Under the pieces are notes generated by a model. That model did no database searches, was not told where the DNA came from, and saw only the letters and a list, made by a program, of their open reading frames with translations. A stretch of 64,000 nt of DNA from Dactylorhiza incarnata (taxonomy: Eukaryota; Streptophyta; Magnoliopsida; Asparagales; Orchidaceae), in assembly GCA_033032865.1 (NCBI GenBank), contig JAWHQI010000166.1, positions 5,208,001 to 5,272,000 on the forward strand, written 5' to 3'. Positions 44,201 through 54,350 of the stretch are shown piece by piece (position 1 is the stretch's first letter; each line of letters begins with the position of its first letter). Both the position numbers and the translations under genes were made by a program.

Positions 44201-44518
44201 GTGATTAGTAGTTAGCTTCCGCGAGTGATCTTGTAGTGAGGCCATGATGTACAGGGCATGAGCCCTTTTATTATTGTAACCTTCTGTCTTTGATTTCAGT
44301 TATGATTATGTGAACATCTCTTTATGATAGTTTACTATCTATGTGATGTGGACTTTGCTTCTTCTCAAGTTTGTTACTCTAACTTTTTCTGTGACCGATA
44401 AGGCCGGCAGGATCGGCATTTTGTAGTGGCGACCTTCCCGAGGGAGTATGTCACCGCAAAACGGCGGTTCTGGGCATTTGACTCCGGGTTTGAAAAAGAA
44501 AAAATATGGGGTCTTACA
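41253..44518 (+). repeat. 3' LTR of Tekay-like element, 5'-truncated
   Basis: Matches 36821-40196 nearly throughout; its first ~1.9 kb and the polypurine tract are missing. It ends TCTTACA. A 60-bp segment around 39017-39105 of the 5' LTR is absent here. Confidence 0.85.
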
Positions 44519-44622
44519 ATTACAACGAACATGAGATGTCTGAGTGCATCCAATGCCCAATTTTGTATGAAGGCCGGTGGCGAGCGAAGCCCGCCGGAAG
44601 GTCCCCCGTGCACCGTCACTCG

Positions 44623-44667
44623 TGTGTGTGTGTGTGTGTATATATATACATATATATATAAATATAT
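44623..44667. repeat. TG/TA microsatellite, left flank of gypsy copy 2
   Basis: (TG)8 then (TA)n, directly after the CACTCG end of element E. Last five bases TATAT. Confidence 0.95.
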
Positions 44668-44814
44668 TGTTGGGGTTCCCCTAAAAGGGTTCGGGTTGAG
44701 TCAGACCAAGAGTTTCTCATCACAGCCTCGCCCGGACCCGCTTGACAGCCCCAATTTTATGTCCGGTCTTAATCCCACAGCTAAGCATCTTCTTGCTTCC
44801 ACATGTTCCATAAA

Positions 44815-45440
44815 AATTGCTCAAGAGCGCTTCCGCTCGCTCCTGCGTCGTAAGACCACTTCCGCTCTCTCCTGCCCCGTAAGAGCGCCTCCGCTCGCTC
44901 CTGCCCCGTAAGAGCGCCTCCGCTCGCTCCTGCTCCGTAAGAGTGCCTCCGCTCGCTCCTGCTCCGTAAGAGCGTCTTTGCTCGCTCCTGCTCCGTAAGA
45001 GCGCTTCCGCTCGCTCCTGCCCCGTAAGAGCGCCTCCGCTCGCTCCTGCCCCGTAACAGCGCTTCCGTTCGCTCCTGCTCGTAAGAGCTTTTGCTCGCTC
45101 CTGCCCCGTAAGAGCGCTTCCACTCGCTCCTGCTCCGTAAGAAAGCTTTTGCTCGCTCCCACTCCGCGGGAAGTGCTCTTGTGCTCCCGCTCGCTCCTGC
45201 TCCGCAGGAAGCACTTCCGCTCGCTACTGCGCCGTAAGAGCGCGTCCGCTCGCTCCTGCCCCGTAAGAGCGCCTCCGCTCGCTCCTGCCCCGTAAGAGCG
45301 CCTCCGCTCACTCCTGCCTCGTAAGAGCGCTTCTGCTCGCTCCTACCCCGTAAGAGCGCTTCCGCTCGCTCCTGCTCCGTGGGAAGTGCTCTTGCGCTCC
45401 CTCTCGCTCCTACTCCGCAGGAAGCGCTCCTGCTCCACAG
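44815..45440 (+). repeat. Minisatellite b, 29-bp unit, 5' LTR copy 2
   Basis: About 20 units with the core CGCTCGCTCCTGC and a GTAAGAG spacer. The spacer differs from the CGCGGGAA of copy 1, so the two copies belong to different subfamilies. Confidence 0.95.
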
Positions 45441-45680
45441 GAAACACTTCCACACTCGTATGATCCTCATGGTGCACCACTATCATCCATCGCCGGCGGC
45501 GATCGCCGGCCACCACCACCACCAGGGAGGCTGCCCAGGCTGCCCGGGCTGCTAGCGTGACCGGGGGGAAAATTAGTCACAATCATAAAGTTGACAATCC
45601 GCGTGCCCCAAATCAAGAATCCTCATTCGCTTGTCCAAGAAGCAGCATAACGCAGTTACCAGAATGCCCTCCTCAAAAAC

Positions 45681-45688
45681 TATAAAAG
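45681..45688 (+). promoter_or_regulatory. TATA box of gypsy copy 2 5' LTR
   Basis: CTATAAAAGG between arrays b and a. Conserved in three of the four LTRs of this family. Confidence 0.75.
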
Positions 45689-45883
45689 GAGGATCAGGCA
45701 TCCATTTGAAGGGACTTTTGGCATGGGGAGCAGAAGGAGCTCTTGAGTTTTTCGGCGAGAACTCTTTGAAGATCTTCATCAACCTTCAAGCTCCCCCTCG
45801 AGGATTTCCATCAGCATTCCAGCTCTCCTTCAACGAATTTGGGAGATTCCTAGTTGGGCTCCAAACTCTCTAGTGTGGACCCC

Positions 45884-46260
45884 ATCGACGCTCTGGTCCA
45901 GGCCGCTCCACAATGCTCCGCTCCAGGCCGCTCCGCAGTGCTCCGCTGCAGGCCGCTCCGCTGCAGGCCGCTCCGCTCCAGGCCGCTCCGCAGCGCTCCG
46001 CTCCAGGATGCTCTGCAGCGCTCCGCTCCAGGCTGCTCTGCAGCGCTCTGCTCCAGGCTGCTCCGTAGCGCTCCGCTCTAGGTTGCTCTGCAGCGCTCCG
46101 CTCCAGGCCGCTCCGCAGCGCTCCGCTCCACGTCGCTCCGCAGTGCTCCGCTCCACGCCGCTCCGCTCCAAACTCCTCAGCAGCACTCTGCTCCAGGATG
46201 CTCCGCTCCAGGATGCTCCGCAGCGCTCCGCTCAAGGCTATCCCCGACGGTCCGCTCAAG
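45884..46260 (+). repeat. Minisatellite a, 5' LTR copy 2
   Basis: CCGCTCCAGGCCGCTCCGCA-type 25-bp units, the complement of array a in copy 1, about 13-15 copies. Confidence 0.95.
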
Positions 46261-46561
46261 GCTATCCCTGAGCATGCTTCACTACGCTCGGCTCCCGAGG
46301 ATTTGAAGGACTTAACAAAATCTCTGTAACGAGCGGTGGCTTGTCACCCTCTAAAAAAAATTCTCTCTGTAACTCACAAAACTAGTGGATCGTTCAGAAC
46401 TGGGCTAGGCCCTGTGGTTTTTTCCCTTTCTGGGTTTTCCACGTAAAAACCTCGTTGTCTACTGTTGGTTCTCATTTTTGACTGTTTGCGCGTTCGGCTC
46501 GCTCTCGAGCTAAGGCGGTTCAGCTCGACCGGACCAGGAGAGCGTTGAACGACCTGCAACA

Positions 46562-46580
46562 GTTTGGCGCCGTCTGTGGG
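46562..46580 (+). promoter_or_regulatory. Primer-binding site of gypsy copy 2
   Basis: GTTTGGCGCCGTCTGTGGG directly after the LTR, identical to copy 1. Confidence 0.85.
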
Positions 46581-46650
46581 AACAAGATTCCCAACTCTCT
46601 GAGGATTCTTGGAAGATAGTGCTAATCAGTAGTACTCTTGACCAACAGTG

Positions 46651-47010
46651 ATGACCAGAAAAAGCTCCTGCACTGCAAACAGAGCAACTCCTGAGGTGCA
46701 TGTTGAACACGCTCCTGGCAACTCGCTCGGCTTTGGCATGCTGCCGCTCGAAGGTGTCGGTGTGGCGGTGACAGCTGTTGTTGAGGAACGCATGCTCATG
46801 ATAGAAGAGCGGCAAGCCGAGATGCTTGATCTACTGATGAACCTCGGGGCAACCCGCGCCCCCATTCCTGTTGACGCCCAAATTCCTCGGCCTCCGACAG
46901 TCGCCGATCAGGTTCGACCTGAAGACGTCGCTCGCGCGGAAGCCAATGCTGAGGGCGAATCTTCCAATGCTGACAGTTCTTTCCACCCGGTGCAACCCGG
47001 GGGCATTTAG
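46651..47010 (+). pseudogene. Truncated gypsy gag, copy 2
   Basis: ATG at 46651; 119 residues matching the leader region of copy 1 gag, including EERMLMIEERQAEMLDLL. A one-base change shifts the frame into TAG at 47008. The following bases, read in the shifted frame, continue the family protein briefly (HLEGRQHGPL) and then join sequence that in copy 1 lies after the gag stop. Capsid and zinc knuckle are deleted, probably through the short AGCAA homology at the junction near 47042. Confidence 0.8.
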
Positions 47011-47164
47011 AGGGAAGGCAGCATGGTCCTCTAGCGGGGGAAGCAACACAGAACTCCCAAAGCAAGGCTCCTGGGGTGAAGGCCGCTAACCCCGACTTCA
47101 ACCCTGAATAACAAGCGTTCCAAACTTTGGGGAATTCGGCTCAACTATGAAGCAAAACTCCTCG

Positions 47165-48210
47165 CTCCTACGCTGTGGAGCATCACGCTCCCGTGTTGCA
47201 GGGCACTTTGCTCCCACGCTGCGGAGCATCACAATCCCGCGTTGTAGGGTACTTCGCTCTCACGCTGCCGAGCATCGCGCTCTCGTGTTGCAGGGCACCC
47301 CGCTCCCACGCTGCAGAGCATTACGCTCCCGCGTTGCAGGGCACCTCGCTCCCACGCTGCAGAGCATCACGCTCCCACGTTGCAGGGCACCCCGCTCCCA
47401 CACTGCAGAGCATCACGCTCTCGCGTTGCAGGGCACATCGCTCCCACGTTGTCGAGCATCGCGCACCAGCGTTGTAGGGCACACTGCTGCCATGCTGCAG
47501 AACATCACGCTCCCGCATTGCAGGGCACCTCGCTCCCACGCTGCATAGCATCATGCTCACACGTTGCAGGGCACTTCGCTCCCACGTTGTCGTGCATCAC
47601 GCTCCCGCATTGCAGGGCACCTCGCTCCCACGCTGCAGAGCATCACGCTCCCGCATTGCAGGGCACTCCGCTCCCACGCTGCCGAGCATCACGCTCCCGT
47701 GTTGCAGGGCACCACTCTCCCACGCTGTAGAGCATCACGCTCTCGCGTTGCAGGGCACTTCGCTCCCACGCTGCCGAGCATCACACTCCCACGTTGTAGG
47801 GCACCTCGCTCCCATGCTGCAGAGCATCACGCTCCTGCGTTGCAGGGCACTCCGCTCCCACACTATCGAGCATCACGCTCCCACGTTGCAGGACACCTCG
47901 CTCCCATGCTGTAGAGCATCACGCTCCCGTATTGCAGGGCACTTCGCTCCCACGCTGTCGAGCATCACGCTCCAGCGTTGCACGACACCTCGCTCCCACG
48001 CAGCAGAGCATCACGCTCCCGTGTTGGAGGGCACCCTGCTCCCACGCTCCAGAGCATCACGCTCCCGCGTTGGAGAGCACCCCGCTCCCATACTGCAGAG
48101 CACCACGCTCCCGCATTGCAGGGCACCCCGCTCCCACGATGCAGAGCATCTGGCTCCCGCGTTGCAAGGCACCTCGCTCCTACGCTGCAGAGCATCTCGC
48201 TCCAGGACTG
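47165..48210 (+). repeat. 46-bp satellite c, about 23 copies, copy 2
   Basis: Complement of 18448-19176: GCATCACGCTCCCGCGTTGC and GCACCTCGCTCCCACGCTGC halves alternate. The His/Arg/Ser-rich frames across it are by-products. Confidence 0.95.
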
Positions 48211-49310
48211 CATAATATCTTCACCAAAGTGAAAACCCCAAGTCCTCCTACGGATACCAATCAGGACGAATATCGAGTCTCATGTGTCATTTAAGAAAAA
48301 TGCACTTTGGGTCCACTAGCACTGCCAGGACAAGGGATCAAGCATCCCTCTGCATGACGGCCCAAACATACGCCTTCAGGCTTAGCAAAAAGAAATATTA
48401 AAAGCCGCAAATGAAATATTGGAGCGCGTCCTCGACCGCCTCCTCATCAGAGTGCGGCCGTAAGCTTACCACTCCCTCTTAGGGGAACGACGCCTCTCTG
48501 CGCTTGCGCCTATCCGCATGCCTCCCCGCGCGCGCGCCATCCCGTATTCGCCCAGCGAATCTCCAAATGGAAAGGAGACAATCTCTGACAAGATGGTGGC
48601 CAACCCTCCACATCGAGAGTGAGTCCGAGCAATTCGGCCGCTCGGGTCCTACACCCCTCATGATCGGACAGGAACCGTGTTCCCTCAAAAAATCTTCAAA
48701 TGAAAAGACAAAAGCCTCCGACAAGATGGAGCAGCACTCCAAACCGCAAAAAGTCTCGCGCTCAAGGTGGATCACGGGCGTGTGCTTCCCGGGCATGGAA
48801 GGCCTCACCCAGTGGAGCGGCCGCGTAGAGCCGCGCTCCCGGAAGTGCAGCAGTACCTAGGGCGCGGCAGCACTGCGACCCGGGTGCAGCGGCGCCGTGT
48901 TGTCCGGGCGCGGCAGCGCCGCGCAGCCCGTGCGCGGCAAGGCCGCGCCATGTGTGCGGCAGGCGCAGCCCGCGCGCAGTAGTGTCGCGCACTGCTTGCT
49001 TGCGACCGCACTGCCCGCGCACTGCCCGACAGCCACGCACTGACGCGCGCGGCAGTGTCGCGCACTATTCACGCGCTGTCGGTGCGCGGCAGTGCCACAC
49101 AGCCTGCGCAGTCCGTGAGCGGCAGTGCCACACAGCCTGCGCAGTCCGTGCGCGGCAGCGCTGCGACCCATGCGCGGCAGCGCCGCGCCTTTTCTGAGTT
49201 ATGGTGAGCTTAGGTGCGCGCCTCCCGCGCCCTTTTCGCATTTTCTGGGCCCGGTGAGCCGCTTTGAGGAGCGGCGTGCTCAGGTGCGCTCCCCTACACC
49301 CCCTGCGCCT
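48211..49310 (+). other. 3' internal region of gypsy copy 2
   Basis: 48210-48300 matches copy 1. 48550-48730 holds two diverged copies of a segment ending TCTGACAAGATGG or CCGACAAGATGG. 48880-49300 is GC-rich with GCGCGGCAGTG words. The last four bases before the insertion, GCCT, are the shared part of the Athila-like target duplication. Confidence 0.6.
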
Positions 49311-51032
49311 TGATGCGCAAATCTTAACACACCGCTATAGGCGGTAGCAAGACTGCGGCACGAAACGGTAGTGTACCGAATGTTCAAGTAATATAAAATA
49401 TGGGAGCGAATCCCCAAGTATCGATCTCGAAGGAACACAGTAAGGTGGAGTTTACTATTGAGAAAGGACTTGAGATTGAAGTCCTTAAGTCGGATGGGTT
49501 GCGGAAACGGGGGGTTTTGGTTTGTGGAAATAAAGAGAAAATACTACAACTACTCCTATGCAATGCCGCTATGCAATGCTTCGCTTGGCGGTATGGAGAC
49601 TAGGCAGGCCGTGAGCGCGCTGCTTCGCAAGGGCAGATGGACGAGTAGGCTAGAGGAATCGAACTGTGCAGATCTTGAGCGCGCTGCTTCGTTAGGCGAA
49701 TGGATTACACGGGCCGCTATGCCACGGTTCACTAGGCGGATGTACGAGTAGGCAAACGGAATGAGGGTCGCAAGCACCTCGTCGACAAGCACGCCACTAG
49801 CAATTGCTAGTGCGGCACACGAACGTGACGGTGGGATGGAGGATGGAATGGGGCGCTCCTCAAATCACATAAACCACAAACATAACCACAAAACCATGGA
49901 AAATTACACTAATAATATTTAGGGTTTATGGACATCATTCATATAGAAACATACAACCTCACACATCAAATAGAATCGGCAAAAATAACAAGGAGGAGGT
50001 AAGATTACAACCGAAGCACGAAGACTCGTCGGAGATTCACGGCCGGAATCTAGGGTTGTCAATCCTCGTCCGGGCTCGGTCTTCAAATGTCATCTGGGGT
50101 AGAAGAGGGATGTCACTACCTCCCAATGGACCCGTCTTCTTTGTCAATAGCCTTCACCCACGATCTTGCCGGAGAACTCCAAGGATATAGTGCAAAATCC
50201 GTTGAAATGGAGATTGGAAGCTTCTGAATGATGGAGGAGGCCGAGAGGATACTCTGGCTCGAGATTGGCGTGACGAATATGTCCTGAGCACCTCCAAATG
50301 GTGGGCGGCGATGGAGCGCGAAAATAGCGCGGAACTGGAGCTCTTGGACGTGGGAAAGAAAATCTATCCTGATTGGGGCAGAAATCTGCGCTTTTATAGA
50401 AAAATAGTCAGAAATTGGTCACGCACGGTCGAACGCACGACCGTGCGTGAACCGTGCAATATTTAACGAGCATAAAGGCCAGGAAGACGAAGCAGGCGCG
50501 CCCGTGCGTTTTACTCACGCATGGTTAAAGCCAACCGTGCGTAAAAACGCACGGGTAAATTCAGAAAACTCGAAATCCGGCCACCAATAGGAGGTCGTGC
50601 GTTTTGTTCGCGCACGATTGAGGCCAACCATGCGTGAAGAAAATGCACGAGCGGGGCAGATCACCAAATTGACCAGCCGATCATAACGCACGATCGCAGC
50701 TGACCGTGCGTGAAGAAAACGCACGACCGTGCGATTCATACAGGATGAATTCTGGGCAATATGGACGATCTGCCCACCTGCACAACACACCCAAACGTTG
50801 GGAACACACCTCCAGCACAAGTATAAAAGCATACAAAGGATGGGGAGCACATTGTGCTTTCCCCCAACAACAAAGCGCGCAATTGCACACCACAAACAGG
50901 CCAACAAGTGCACTTCGCAAGGAATAACAGATAATGATCAAATATGAACGATAATAAGTCTAATGTGTAGTTCTTTGACTAGAAAATCGGCCCAGATGAG
51001 TTCATAAATGTGTATATAATTTGGACTCATCA
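49311..51032 (-). repeat. 3' LTR of Athila-like element
   Basis: 1722 bp. On the minus strand: inverted CGCACGGTC/GACCGTGCG words (50418-50735), then TATA box (50393-50399), then a long leader with GCGCTGCTTCG repeats near 49610-49700. Confidence 0.95.
50393..50735 (-). promoter_or_regulatory. LTR promoter with ACGCACGGTC / GACCGTGCGT words
   Basis: TCTATAAAAG on the minus strand at 50391-50400. Upstream of it, nine or so words of CGCACGGTC or CGACCGTGCG type in both orientations, several as adjacent palindromes. The other LTR has the same at 55434-55780. Confidence 0.75.
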
Positions 51033-51043
51033 CACCCCCAGAC
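51033..51043 (-). promoter_or_regulatory. Polypurine tract of Athila-like element
   Basis: The minus strand reads GTCTGGGGGTG directly before the LTR start TGATGAG. Confidence 0.7.
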
Positions 51044-53087
51044 TTACCTGTTTGCGCGTCCCGAGCAAACAAATCCGGCGGAGTATGAAAATGGTAGTTA
51101 TTGAAGAGAATTGCAAAATAGGAGTACGGTGCGAAGTAGCATACTTATGCAAATAGAAATTCAATAAAAGGAGATTCTAGCTATGCTAACTAATTTACAA
51201 AAGTATTAAGGCGTAAGTAGAGATTTAGTTATACTCAGATGGTGAATCATGAAGAATTTGTGCGGTCGTGCCTGATGAGAAAGTAAACAAGCCACTCAGG
51301 AGGGTGTTGCAAAAGACCGGAATTCAGGGATAACTCCGCTGAAATCCATCAACGACGAGAGCCATAAGCTTGCCCGGCTACACTCTCTCCACGGCGCTAG
51401 CAAACTCACAAGTTAAATCAATAGGGCTTTCAGGTTATAATGGGGCTTAGGTTACGATATGATATTCAATGATAAACGAGACGGCTACACAACCCAATTG
51501 AGTCAAAAGATAACGTTGTACTAAAACAAGACCAAGAACGATGCTAGTGTGACACACCCCCAAACTTAGCTTGAAAACTGGGTGTGCACACAGCCTACTC
51601 CAACAAATACCAACTAAATTTTTATTATGCACAAAGGGATTTCTCTTCATTCCAATTCTTTTCAGATTTTTCTTTTGATCTTCATTTTTTTTCTTTTTTT
51701 TCTTTTATCCCCCGGTTGGTTTACAATAATGTGTTCAGCACACAATACACTTTTTCTTTCACATCACAAAGGTTCCAAACATCACACCAAATCAAGAAAT
51801 ATGATTTCAGTTAACTCGCTACTTGGTTGCGATAATTGGATAAGTTTCAGGCTTTGGTGATTGAAAGAAGAGCTGAAACAAAAGAAGGGTAGGCACAAAC
51901 TTGGCTTGCAAAGGTAAACGCATAGGTCATGGAAAACAAGGCTCAAACTAGCCAAAAAATGGCCTACATCACGTTTAACAATATGAGTTGCTCTCGCCCA
52001 TGCTTCAAGAGTCGCTTGGGGCAAGTTCTTAGCCCATGAGAAAGGTAAACCTTCCTTCCGACTTGAGCAACACACAACTAGTGCTTGCCTACACACAACA
52101 CCGTGCTACCGCCAATTTCATTCACATTCACCAATTGAGTATAATAAATTTAAAACTACGCAAAAACACTAATCGTAAATTAAATGCATAGAAATAATCT
52201 AATTTTACTCAAATTTCTACTAGAGCATGCGGATGCGACTAGCACTACAAGAGTCAACATCACACTCTGATTTACAATTCTTAAGCTAACATCCTATTTC
52301 ACCTTCCAAACCAAGATAGCGTGTACGGAAGCACACAAACAAGTGAGTGCACGCTTGTGCGGGTGAAATGGTGTGTGAAGCATATGAACCAATTTATTAC
52401 AAAGCTAAAATAAAATTACTTCTAGTATGCAATCCAACATTTTCGTGCACTGTGGGTAACAAACAACTCTCCCCCATACTTAATCTACGCACTAAGATCA
52501 GCTGAATTAACAACATGAGTGTAAGACAATGAAAAGAGGAGAGGTTACCCCATGCTCAGAAATGAGCATACCAGAAGATTTGGCGTTAAATTCTGTAAAT
52601 TTAGCTCCAAGAGTCTGCCACCAAAGAAATTGCCGCACACCTGCAGGCAAAAGACTCCACGCACAAAATATATATGTAAAACTAAACTATTAGCACGTTA
52701 GAGAAAAATAAAAGCAACAAAAACTTGGGTTGTCTCCCAGCAGTGCTTTTGTTTACCGTCGTTAAGTTGGACTTAATACCTGTATTATGCAGTTTTAATA
52801 TCATTGTCTAAACATAAAAGAGATAATAATAAAGTCTACTTATTATTATTACACATCCATCGAAGAAATCAACTATACGTTGATTTAAAGTAGTAACTAG
52901 AAATGAATGAAATGGGCCCGAAGACCCAGCAGTAGGGGCAGAAAGTAGGATTTATCTTCCATCCCCAAATCTCTTTCTTTTTAGGCTTCTTCTTCTCTTC
53001 CGACATTAGCTCAGGATATGAATATCTTTTGCCTCCCTGCAGCCAATCCTTCAAGGGAAACATCATCACTGCACTATATTTCCCCTG
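51044..53087 (-). other. Non-coding internal region of Athila-like element
   Basis: AT-rich, no coding frame. CCCCCAGACTTA (51035) and CCCCCAAACTTA (51549) words recur. Otherwise nothing recognised. Confidence 0.6.
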
Positions 53088-54098
53088 CTAGTATTGGTTT
53101 TCATCATTACCCAAAAATGGGCCAACATACTCAAAATCCTGCATGGATGGAAAAGAATAAGCATTAAAAATATCAGGAAGAGGAGATAGAGGTGGATCAA
53201 CATTAGAGGGCATTTCAGATTCGGCTTCCAAAAGATTTAACACTACTGAATCCCCTTGCATGTGTTCAAGCCAAGAAGGATGGTCAGGAAACAAAATAGA
53301 AGAAAGACATAAATAATCTGTAATTATGGGAGTGATCCCGGTTTCACTCCCGGCAGGATCCAAGGATAGATCGCTATCATCATCGTAAGTATCATAGCGA
53401 GGGGAACCCAAGAACTCAAGGGACTCGGTGGTGAGTTGGACCTCCTCGTCCCATGAGGAAGTGCAAACCTCCTCATCAGAGAGAGTATCCTTCTCATCCC
53501 ACCGAGGTGCACCAACGTGTTCAAAGCATTCATTCTCCCCTTCGGGGAAAACAAACTCCTCATCCCACTTTGGAGCATCCTCCAAGTCAGAAGCATCATC
53601 TCACTCCTTCACTTCGATAAGATCATAAAGAATGTGTGTAGAAAAATCTTGCAAAGAAACTGGAGGAACAAAAAGATTTGGTTCCTCCACAAAAAGATCT
53701 GCTAATGCCTCCCCGATGGAAAGAATACTTTCCACATCCCACTCAGGAGCATCTAGGAGCTCCCATTCCTCTCCTTGTTGGCCAACAGATGAGTGATCAT
53801 CATCACTAGGAGTGAATCCATACACAGGGAGTGAGGAGTCCATGCACGAGATAAACTCGGGGATAGAGGGCACGATTGCCTCCATGGGTAAAGAATGTGT
53901 GATAGGAACAATGTTGTCATGAGTGGAGAAGCAGCGGTCAGGATTGAAAAGACTAGGACAGTCCTTCAATTCATGACCCTCTCCTCGACACAACAAGCAA
54001 ACAACGTTCCTACACTGCCTAGCATTTAACTCCTTCATTTGGTCTATATAATAGACCATCATGTCGTAAGTGCTAGGAGAAATATCTCATGAAGACAT
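53088..54098 (-). pseudogene. CCHC zinc-knuckle protein of Athila-like element, with in-frame TGAs
   Basis: From ATG at 54096-54098 one frame runs leftwards to 53088 with two TGA stops, after codon 3 and at 53601-53603, both of the form expected from CGA by CpG decay. The open part 54062-53604 has a retroviral-type knuckle, CLLCRGEGHELKDC (C-x2-C-x4-H-x4-C), then acidic sequence. After the second TGA come repeats of APKWDEE or APRWDEK type and an acidic C-terminus. About 335 codons. No capsid domain recognised; presumably a nucleic-acid-binding gag-like protein of a non-autonomous family. Confidence 0.65.
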
Positions 54099-54323
54099 TT
54101 TCAACAATAAATGCAGATATAATGAAACTGAAATTCTTTGCAAGGAAATTTACACAGACAAATAAAACTACTTGGATTAAACTTGCCTAAAACTTTAAAA
54201 CAGGAGAGAAAGAAATAATAACAAACAATATATAATTAAAAAGCAAACAAAAACAATAAGGCGGCTACACACACTGGAAGAACTACTATCTCTTGCCTCC
54301 CTCTACAGCAACTCGCACGTCTG
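54099..54323 (-). other. Leader of Athila-like element
   Basis: AT-rich sequence between primer site and the CCHC frame; no feature seen. Confidence 0.5.
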
Positions 54324-54349
54324 TGTTCCCCGGCAACGGAGCCAAAAAC
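54324..54349 (-). promoter_or_regulatory. Primer-binding site of Athila-like element
   Basis: The minus strand reads TTTTTGGCTCCGTTGCCGGG right after the 5' LTR. It differs by one base from the usual TGGCGCCGTTGCCGGGG site of Athila elements. Confidence 0.85.
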
Positions 54350-54350
54350 T

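Larger units (their letters stand above)
34908..44518 (+). mobile_element. Tekay/Del-like gypsy element with giant LTRs and deleted interior
   Basis: It begins TGTAAC and ends CTTACA, with ATTAC at 34903-34907 and 44519-44523 as target-site duplication. The 5' LTR is 34908-40196 (5289 bp). The interior is only about 1.05 kb and the 3' LTR (41253-44518) lacks its first ~1.9 kb. TGTAAC...TTACA ends, an initiator-Met primer site and multi-kb LTRs are usual for Tekay/Del chromoviruses. No gag, reverse transcriptase or integrase remains. Confidence 0.85.
33471..44622 (+). mobile_element. Helitron-like element E, split by two insertions
   Basis: The start, CCACTATAAAGGAAATAT, follows a short TA tract (33461-33470) after element D. 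No matching 3' end occurs before 44622, where GTGCACCGTCACTCG precedes a TG/TA tract. Between them lie inverted element F (34001-34740), within a TA tract, and the Tekay-like element (34908-44518). Removing both leaves about 800 bp, similar to elements B and C. Treating these ends as one element is an inference. Confidence 0.4.
44668..46561 (+). repeat. 5' LTR of gypsy copy 2, 1894 bp
   Basis: Array b (44815-45440, here a 29-bp unit GCTCGCTCCTGCNCCGTAAG-like), TATA box (45681-45688), array a (45884-46260, about 13 units), conserved U5. Confidence 0.95.

Noticed and set aside
34903..44523. Tandem segmental duplication explaining the 36840-40196 / 41270-44518 similarity
   Set aside because: ATTAC flanks, TGTAAC/TTACA ends and a primer site after the first copy fit LTRs of one element better.
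47147..48294. His/Arg/Ser-rich frames of up to 220 codons
   Set aside because: By-products of the 46-bp satellite; other frames and the opposite strand are similarly open.
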